NCBI GenBank assembly: GCA_018806985.1
Contig: JADANN010000108.1
Location: 3,968,001-4,032,000 of the forward strand
From: Angiostrongylus vasorum
Lineage: Eukaryota; Nematoda; Chromadorea; Rhabditida; Metastrongylidae
Direction: 5' to 3'
DNA length: 64,000 nt
Shown: positions 57,480 to 64,000 of the stretch, piece after piece
Position numbering within the stretch: the first letter of the stretch is position 1
How the letters are laid out: each line of letters begins with the position of its first letter
Program-made: the position numbers and the translations under genes
The notes under the pieces: generated by a model
Told to the model about the DNA's origin: nothing
Databases searched by the model: none
Seen by the model: the letters and a program-made list of their open reading frames with translations, nothing else

Positions 57480-57765
57480 GGGCCAGTCCCACTCGTTACA
57501 TCACGGTGAGTAGCCTTTCAGTATGACCGTAGCATCCTAACCCACCATCTATTTAAAACTTTGATCTTCATTAATACTTTAGCCTTTTACACCGAATAAC
57601 TAAAGTATTCTAATATAAAATACGTCCAGGCTCTGAAGGCGAAATCGCCGAAACGTCAGCCATCGACAAACAACACCAACAACAACGACAACGTCAACGA
57701 ACACCTATACCAACCTCGGATCAGCTAAAGAAGATCAGTTTATAAGATCACATAAATAAATATAC
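57480..57765 (+). repeat. PLE copy 2 right pseudo-LTR
   Basis: Holds GGCTCTGAAGGCGAAATCGC then CGAAACGTCAGCC at 57630-57662: a 5 bp hairpin GGCGA/TCGCC next to GAAA and GTC, but the first core has lost two bases. Then the ACAACACCAACAACAACGAC tract and ACCTATACCAACCTCGGATC, matching 50590-50700 in inverse. Confidence 0.75.
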
Positions 57766-58570
57766 CATCGAAATTTCTTGTAATTACCCTCGACAACATA
57801 ACGTGAAAAGTGGACTCTGAGAACATGGGAGTGAAAATGGATGGTCTACAATTACGCCATCATTGGTTCACTGATGACATCGTTCCTATAACACCAAGTG
57901 TTAGCCAGGCGGAACGAATGATTGCCGAATTTTGACAATGCTTGTGGAAGGATTGTCATTAGACGAAATCTTAGGAAAGTGATGTTCATGGAGAACAAGT
58001 CTGCGCTTTATGCTGCATTCACGCTCAACTGAATGAACATCTCCGAATGCTATATCTATGTCCACCTGATCTGAGAATATAATATAGTGAACGAATTAAT
58101 TCAAAAAGGCATGCAGGAGGAAACGAGCGCTTGGAAAGCTCTAAAGAATATCAAAGAGTTAGTGGAGAGACAAAGAAAACCCAACTCTTTGTCCACATTT
58201 CCGATCCCACAATTCTTGCAGTCTTATGGTAAGCATCTGAAACTTCGAGGCTTCGTAAGAAGAGTTTAAGACCATTCAACACTATGGGACGCATAATCGA
58301 GGTTGTAGTGCTGGGAGTATCCCACATCACTCGCTGGAGAGGGGTCTCAGGAGGCTCGATTCATCTAAATGATAACCGTTGGACAAGAGTTAGAAATTAT
58401 CACGAAGATTCTGGTTAGTCAGAAATTATCACGAACACTCTGGAAGAGAAGCATAGCACTCAGTAATTTCCTAGTGCGAAGAGTAACAGCTGGGCTACTG
58501 TTGAATGTGAGTGGGACATGTGAAAAGCTGTTTCGCGCTTTAATCAAGATTGAGCGGAAGAACAGGTGAC
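57766..58570 (+). pseudogene. RTE reverse transcriptase, 3' part, after the PLE
   Basis: Continues the RTE from the duplication: RNFL-VITLDN (the SPKLFTATLEN block), ENMGVKMDGLQLRHH, DDIVLI-equivalent SLVHxxHRSYNT, LSLDEILGKVMFMENKSALY, MNISECYIYVHLI (YLG block), ETSAWKALKNIKELVERQRK and LRGF/RRV. Several stops and shifts. Confidence 0.8.
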
Positions 58571-58924
58571 AGGAGACAATCGATCCATTGATTTCACCGT
58601 ATACGTGTCGGGTGTAGAGCATCCATTGGCTTTACTGGATATTTTTCCGTCTTTGTTTTTCCGGAAAAGTACATGTGCTATGGTTTTTTGTATTCATTTC
58701 CTAGGTTATTTAACGGATGTAACGCCAGACGTCGTCTTTGGAAAGCCACTGTACACACTCTGTCTATTTCAAAAAGGCTTTTTTTTATGTCTGATTTGAA
58801 ATTCCGCGGTGATGACGGCTGCAAGATAACGGAGTCAATGAGCAAAGTGCCTACCGCACGTATGAAGAATTGTCTTCTAGATACTTAAGTAAACAAGAGA
58901 AATTTCCCGACTTCAAGGGATTAT

Positions 58925-59220
58925 AGTCTTGATGGGCTTGGGACAAAGTTGGGTCAGTGCATGGGTAGGTTGAGCCGCAAAGTAGTCGCAACCACTGCGC
59001 AACTCCTGCTAACTCACATTGGAACGTCGTAGCACGGGTTCCTCAGGATTCGAGGAAGAATCGACTCGAGCAGCATTCAACCGCATTGCTGACGAAGACG
59101 AAAAAAAATCTTGAAGGAACAGTGGAAACGACAGGCAAAAAGTTCACGGATGGTGGATGCGAGGAAATGAATCGAATTCAAGAACTGTTGGAATGCGCAC
59201 AGTGTGACACATGCGATGCC
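58925..59220 (+). repeat. SINE subfamily 2
   Basis: ATTGGAACGTCGTAGCACGG, GGAAGAATCGACTCGAGCAG, GATGGTGGATGCGAGGAAAT and the end CGAATTCAAGAACTGTTGGA. The head before 59000 is decayed. Confidence 0.6.
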
Positions 59221-59334
59221 GGGCGGCGCAATGAAAGTGGCAAATAAAGCAAGAACATGGCTTCTTTTGAGGTTATCTTTTTCACTTTATTTGTTTTTTC
59301 TAAGTGTGGTGTTTGCTTGAATATATTGCAGGTA

Positions 59335-59482
59335 ACTTGATTTTTCAAGGCTCTGAAGAAGGCGAAATCCACCGAAACGTCAGTCGTTGTGGATGAACAA
59401 ATATTGTAGTAACAAGCTCGTCTTTGCTCATCAGCTGCTCAAAGACATTATTAAATAGTCCCAAGGTTAATAAGAAATCAGC
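59335..59482 (+). repeat. PLE pseudo-LTR end with hammerhead-like motif
   Basis: At 59347-59384: AAGGCTCTGAAGAAGGCGAA then ATCCACCGAAACGTCAGTCG. Cores CTGAAGA and GAAA and the GTC triplet are intact, stem II is mismatched. Ends with CCCAAGGTTAATAAGAAATC, the PLE extension. Confidence 0.65.
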
Positions 59483-59507
59483 CTTAGAAATTTATGGTTT
59501 TTCATGC

Positions 59508-59797
59508 TACCGTGTGGCGCAGTGGTTGGAGGCGCCACTGCGACGCACACGTGGAATCGATCCCGCGCCCGTGGCCCACCAAGCCTTCCTTCTCTCCGGG
59601 GGACGGCAAATTGGTACCAGACTTGTCTGGGAAGAAAGCAGCTCTGGCCCGATACATCGGCAGGCCACCGCGAGTCATTCTAAAGGCCAGATGTGCATTC
59701 AGTCACCTGCAAAGTCACTTAGTGAAATCGAATGCATGACGCATCCCTCCGGGATTTATCTACGCTGAGAGCCTTACCCTTCATCCTTTTTATCATG
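59508..59797 (+). repeat. tRNA-derived SINE, subfamily 1, full length
   Basis: GTGTGGCGCAGTGGTTGGAG (box A), GTGGAATCGATCCCGCGC (box B), GCAAATTGGTACCAGACTTG, GGCCACCGCGAGTCATTC and the end CCGGGATTTATCTACGCTGA. Best preserved pol III boxes in the window. Confidence 0.87.
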
Positions 59798-61570
59798 CTG
59801 GCCGTTTGCTTTACAAAAAAAATGAGAGCTAGAAATCTTCCTTGCACCTACAAAGTGTAGCTGAAATGCGTTGCACACGCCTTTCGTTTACATGGATGGC
59901 ATTCGCATCAAAACTATTCGCATTTGTTACAGGAGCTGCTCCAGTGCATTTCGGTGGGTCATACCATATCGTACATCTGACCGCTTCTTTGTCTGGACCA
60001 CCCAGGCCTCCTTTCTTATCGATGTATTAGTTATTTATTAACACTACGAGATAAACTTCTCTCGCTGTGGCCTTCACAAGTGCTTTACAGGTTGGACCTG
60101 CATTCACGATTTTAACTAGACACGATGACAATTGCTGTTTGGCTAGACAATGATAACTGTACAATGGTACTAAACCTTTTATCCTTACTATTCACTTTTA
60201 TAATAATTAGTTCCTCATTATGGAATGCACGTGCCGTTCCACAATGAGAATGTCATCACTTTAGGGTTAACAAATGTAAGATTATATTGGAATTGAATAG
60301 TTTCCTTGATATTATTATTCTTTTACTATACTATTCTGGTTTGTCGACACTGAATCTCATTTCCACGGAGAATGAACTAACAACGAAGACCAGCTTTGGA
60401 CAGATCTTTCTCACCGCCGGCGTCTTTTACCGTGTTGCCATGGAGACTACTTGGCACAGCTTCTGTTAGACATCGCCGAATGAGGAATAATATTTCCCTC
60501 GTGTAATAATAAGCGTTATAGAGTTAATAGTGGGGCAGTCATTGATTTTATACTGCTCGCCTTTGCTCAGAAATAGTTGTCCACAACGAGAAAAACAAGC
60601 TCTTTGTTCAGCAGCGTTACTCAGTGTTAGTAACTGAGTCCTTATCTTTTGGCATAGTATCTGATTGAGGTATTTGTGACATCCTCTCATATGCTTGGAC
60701 TTCTTCAAACCGAATCCAGGGAATTTCGATCCATAAATGAGTTGTTCAACAGTCTTGAACCTAGTCCTTTCGCGACTAAGCTGGCTTCTCGTTGTGCGTG
60801 TTCGATCCCCGCCGCAGACACTTGCGGTCCGTAGTTTTGCAGATATCTCAGCATCATCACTATTGTATTTCACATAATACCCCGACGTGAAAAATTGTGA
60901 TAGACAGGAAATAAAGAGTTGAGGTCGTAAATAATGTTTATTGAGATTCGCAAAATCCACTATGAGCTGAGAGATGCTGATTTAAAGTTGAAAGTGGTTA
61001 CAATTTTCGCATCCTGTGACTCTTATGGACGTCATGTTGTTGAGCAAGTATTAAGTTGTAAATGCCCAGAGTGGATATCGTGGTTTGCTCGAATCTCGTA
61101 AAGAAAGGTTCGGCGCTTAGGCTATTCATTGATGCTCTCCGCTTTTTTCATTCTAATCGTTCATCTCGCTTACTTAAAACTATTGGGCTCACCATCAACA
61201 GTTGTCATGTGAAGAGCCTTCTGAGTATGGTATTCATCCGTTCTTTTCACACATTCGTTACTACGAACGTGCAAATTGTGCAACCAGCTTCGCTGATTAT
61301 TTGAGTGTTAGAATATTGCTTTAAGAATCTAATGACGTTTTGAGCAGATTATTATGCATTGTTCTAATATCGAGGACGGTGGAAAAGAATGACTCTAATT
61401 AGATCTGCAATCCCATTGTCTAGGAGAACGACGTACCACTTATCTTCTACACTTTGATTCTCCATTTAACTTGATTTCACTAATAACGATTCGTTTCATG
61501 CACAAATTGTTCCATCCGTTCACTTCCGAAGAATTTTTACAACGTTGCAGTCGCACTAGGAACTGGTGAC
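59798..61570. other. Mostly unrecognised
   Basis: Only a fold-back MITE tip at 60790-60925 is clear (GCAGACACTTGCGGTCCG, GATATCTCAGCATCATCAC, GACGTGAAAAATTGTGATAG). The 164-codon - strand frame at 60466-60960 begins in that tip and has no family signal. Confidence 0.4.
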
Positions 61571-61582
61571 AGTCCGATCAGG

Positions 61583-61645
61583 ATGACAGACACCGAGTTG
61601 ACGAAGGAACAAGAACTAGAAGAGATAGATGATCGGAAAGAACAG
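61583..61645 (+). CDS. Possible first coding exon, unknown protein
   Basis: GTCCGATCAG/GATG places an acceptor-like site one base before an ATG, followed by 21 codons of an acidic helix (MTDTELTKEQELEEIDDRKE, then Q) and a donor CAG/GTGGGT. Could be an SL-accepting first exon. No following exon found, so this is weak. Confidence 0.3.
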
Positions 61646-61796
61646 GTGGGTTGAAGATCAATCCAGAAATCAAAAATTTAGACAGTGTATCTAGTCTAAA
61701 AAAGGGGAGAAAAACTCAAACAAGACTTCAACCGTTGTAAATGCATATTTCTTCTCGAGGATGGATCGGTCTCTTCATATTAAAGGGTAAAGGATG

Positions 61797-62068
61797 AAGC
61801 TCTCCGCGTTGATCAATCCCCTGACGGATGCGCCATGCATTCGACTTCATTTACAATCGTTAGGGTGATTGAGTGTACATTTTGCCTATGTAGTGACTTG
61901 CTGATGTATGAACTCAGTCTTACTGTCGTTCTAGGCAAGTCTAGGACCGATTTGTCGAATTGGAGGGATAAAGACTTGGTGAGTTATGGGCACTGGATCG
62001 AACCAATGACCACGCCTATATTGCAAGGTACCCATAGCATCCGCGGTAAACGGACCCGTGTGTAATAT
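61797..62068 (-). repeat. tRNA-derived SINE, subfamily 1, diverged
   Basis: Inverted: CGCGTTGATCAATCCCCTGA, ATGCGCCATGCATTCGACTT, CTGGATCGAACCAATGACC (box B) and ACCCATAGCATCCGCGGTAA (decayed box A). Confidence 0.7.
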
Positions 62069-62069
62069 C

Positions 62070-62617
62070 TATGTCGAAGAGGTGGCGGCGCGAATTCTAG
62101 ATAAGATTTCGTTTTCCCCCTTCCATCAATATGCATAACATCAGAAAGTAAGAAGATAATTATCGTCTTAATATTAGTGATGAATTGACTTGAGCCGTTG
62201 TGGATGTTCTGGCAATTCAATTGGTTCCGTCACATTTCCTTCATTTCAATCTCCTCTTGTTGCTGTTGTAGCACTTTCCGAGCTCCTAGATCAATTAATC
62301 TGTAACTCTGTAATGTTTAATCTGTCTCTGTAATCGATGAGGTGCTGGAATAGATAATTAGTATGAGTAAGAAGCGAAGACGTTCAGCGATGACAGTTTT
62401 TGAAGCTTCGTTCCCATACTTTCCCTAACATTACTCGTTTCCTTGAAAAAAATTCTTGTACTTTGAAGAAAGCGATGCAACAATGAAAGGGTGAGGAACA
62501 TTAGGGAAAAAAACGTGAGCAGAAATGGCTGACGTGAGTTTCATATGCCAAACGAAGGCAGACTAGTGGAGTACTAGTTGAGTTGACGTCACTCACTTCC
62601 GGCTGGTGTTTCTGTAA
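62070..62617. other. Unrecognised spacer
   Basis: AT-rich; no shared repeat or exon signal. Confidence 0.35.
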
Positions 62618-62630
62618 GCATAGAAATAAT
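62618..62630. repeat. Target-site duplication of PLE copy 3, left
   Basis: GCATAGAAATAAT, present again at 63425-63437. Confidence 0.85.
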
Positions 62631-63424
62631 TCTTCGTATTCTTGTTGAGCAAACGTGAGGTGTTATTTTATTCTTTATTCACTAACAAGCTGACGTTTCG
62701 GCGGATTTCACCTTCCTTAGAGCCTAGAAAGGTCAAGTTGAAAGCAATCTATTCGGCCAAACACCTCCATAACCAAACAGAGAAAACGCTGAACTAAGAT
62801 TTCAATCACATTGAACACAGCTTTGCACGCTCACCGCTTTCTATGAGGCTTCCACTGTGTATGTCGCGTGGAGACCAACCGCACCAGACCCACTAGGCAC
62901 GCACAGGACCCAGAGACATAGCGAGGAGGGCTTTGAAGTACGTGTCACGATCCTCGCACAGGAATCGAGAACACAAGCTCGCAAAACTCTCGAGGCGTTC
63001 TGGATTAATTCCAGAAGTCCGAAAATGTACCGCAGGGAAGAATGCCTCATTATCACGCGTGATATTGGGCAGTACATAAGGCTGTTATTTTGATGGGAGG
63101 GGCATATTACGCTTCCGTGCGGATTCTGTGCGGTTGGTCTCACGCGACATACTCCGTGGAAGCCTCATAGAAAGCGGTGAGTGTGCAAAGCTATGTTCAA
63201 TGTGATTGAAATCTTGGTTCAGCGTTTTTTTTTGTTTGGTTATGGAGGTGTTTGGCCGAATAGATTGCTGTCAACTTGATCTTTCCAGGATGGCGAAATC
63301 CGCCGAAAAAGTCAGCTTGTTCGTGAATAAAGAGTAAAATAACACCTTGCGTTTTCTCAACAAGAATACGAAGAATTACTTGACCAATGCCGAGGTTAAT
63401 AGAAAGTCGGTCGTGGGAGTTACT
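62631..63424 (+). mobile_element. Short PLE derivative, copy 3 (794 bp)
   Basis: Inverted arms 62631-62883 and 63128-63374 are near-perfect reverse complements (TCTTCGTATTCTTGTTGAGC against CTCAACAAGAATACGAAGA). The one-sided extension is on the right here (63375-63424, CGAGGTTAATAGAAAGTCGG), the opposite side to copies 1 and 2. The core is only about 245 bp and encodes the end of the GIY-YIG ORF (EEGFEVRVTILAQESRTQAR, KTLEAFWINSRSPKMYRREE, IITRDIGQYIRLLF). Hammerhead-like motifs: 62726-62689 (-) and a decayed one at 63285-63318 (+). Confidence 0.88.
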
Positions 63425-63589
63425 GCATAGAAATAATGTCAACGGCAGGTGCAGCAAAAGCATTTGCACATTGCACAGAACTTTCTATCCAGCTGCGAGG
63501 AAAGCAGATAAGATGGATGTTAGGAAGCAGTTTACAGACAGAAGAAAGGAAGTACATTAGGAGGTATTTTATGGAGATGGAAGCTTGTA

Positions 63590-63852
63590 GAGCAGTGGCT
63601 AGAGGAGCCTTGCGGTACACATGTGGTCTTTGGTTCGATCCGCGCCCCGCGTGCTTCCACCTCTCCGGGGTCTGAAAATTGCTGCTACTCTTATCTGGAG
63701 TGATAGTGGCACTCTGACGTAATATATCGGTAGGCCACTGCAAGTCATCGTACAGGACAGATGTGCATCAATCACCTTTAACGATGCTTAATGAAGTCGA
63801 ATTCATGGCGCACCTATGAGAGATTGATCAATGTCGTACGCTTTGTCTCTTA
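63590..63852 (+). repeat. tRNA-derived SINE, subfamily 1
   Basis: TAGAGCAGTGGCTAGAGGAG (box A), TTGGTTCGATCCGCGCC (box B), TATCGGTAGGCCACTGCAAG and the end GAGAGATTGATCAATGTCG. Confidence 0.78.
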
Positions 63853-64000
63853 CCTTTTATTTACCTCCTACAGAGATATCATTCCTGAACATATACTAGA
63901 ATTAGAACAATACAGAGATATCTTAGCTGCATAAATCCAAATACATTAGCGTCCCCTTGATTAAAAATTCCCTTTTATAAGGGCAGCTCAGTAAGAAAAC

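Larger units (their letters stand above)
50531..57765 (+). mobile_element. Penelope-like retroelement block, copy 2 (7.2 kb)
   Basis: Everything between the two 14 bp duplications interrupts a single RTE element. Left: 48 bp extension 50531-50578 (GACTTTCTATAAACCTCGGC) and inverted pseudo-LTR from 50579. Right: direct pseudo-LTR ending 57765 (TCAGCTAAAGAAGATCAGTT, then ATAAGATCACATAAATAAAT). PLE coding sequence lies at about 55620-57437. Between the left arm and the PLE coding part are two MITEs, about 2 kb of unrecognised DNA, a - strand gene-like exon set and a SINE. These are either later insertions or material carried in with the PLE. Confidence 0.8.

Noticed and set aside
60466..60960. 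164-codon - strand frame
   Set aside because: Begins in a MITE tip, has no family signal and no splice context; kept only as a note.

Overview
The window looks like a piece of a nematode chromosome, most likely from a strongylid (hookworm-type) worm; this is an inference from gene content and repeats, and no species is proven. It is AT-rich, its genes are split into many small exons with GT...AG introns, and two starts sit just behind a splice-acceptor-like site that would suit spliced-leader trans-splicing. RTE-type and Penelope-like retroelements, mariner fragments, fold-back MITEs, tRNA-headed SINEs and (TA)n tracts fill the introns.

Four conserved genes can be assembled exon by exon on the + strand. 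(1) The 3' part of a HIP1R/Sla2-family clathrin-actin adaptor (hipr-1), window start to 15520, ending in the talin-like THATCH (I/LWEQ) actin-binding region. (2) A PtdIns(4,5)P2 4-phosphatase of the TMEM55/PIP4P family, 16242-21171, with a CX5R active site and two membrane helices. (3) OSGEP/Kae1, the catalytic subunit of KEOPS that makes t6A on tRNA, 22015-33301, nine exons giving 337 residues. (4) TXNDC17/TRP14, a thioredoxin-like protein with WCPDC, 46613-48740, four exons giving 125 residues. Less certain coding exons are a membrane-protein C-terminus (36839-41705), isolated exons near 42.7, 45.7 and 61.6 kb, and a - strand multi-exon gene at 53438-54429.

The most unusual content is a Penelope-like element (PLE) family. 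Four loci (37991-40407, 50531-57765, 62631-63424, 30703-31041) are bounded by 13-14 bp target-site duplications, have inverted terminal pseudo-LTRs, and carry a 48-60 bp one-sided extension with a shared core. Their pseudo-LTRs contain hammerhead-ribozyme-like motifs, and related motifs recur at about a dozen more sites. The 7.2 kb copy is inserted in an RTE reverse transcriptase gene and encloses the - strand gene-like exons, so it may be a case of host sequence trapped inside a PLE.

Layout: 0-15.5 kb hipr-1 with repeat-filled introns; 16.2-21.2 kb PIP4P; 22.0-33.3 kb OSGEP; 33.3-36.8 kb unrecognised; 36.8-41.7 kb membrane-protein exons with PLE copy 1 in an intron; 41.7-46.6 kb SINEs and orphan exons; 46.6-48.7 kb TXNDC17; 49.6-58.6 kb RTE split by the large PLE block; 58.6-64 kb mostly repeats with a small PLE derivative. 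The genes serve unrelated housekeeping roles; their shared strand is the only visible link.
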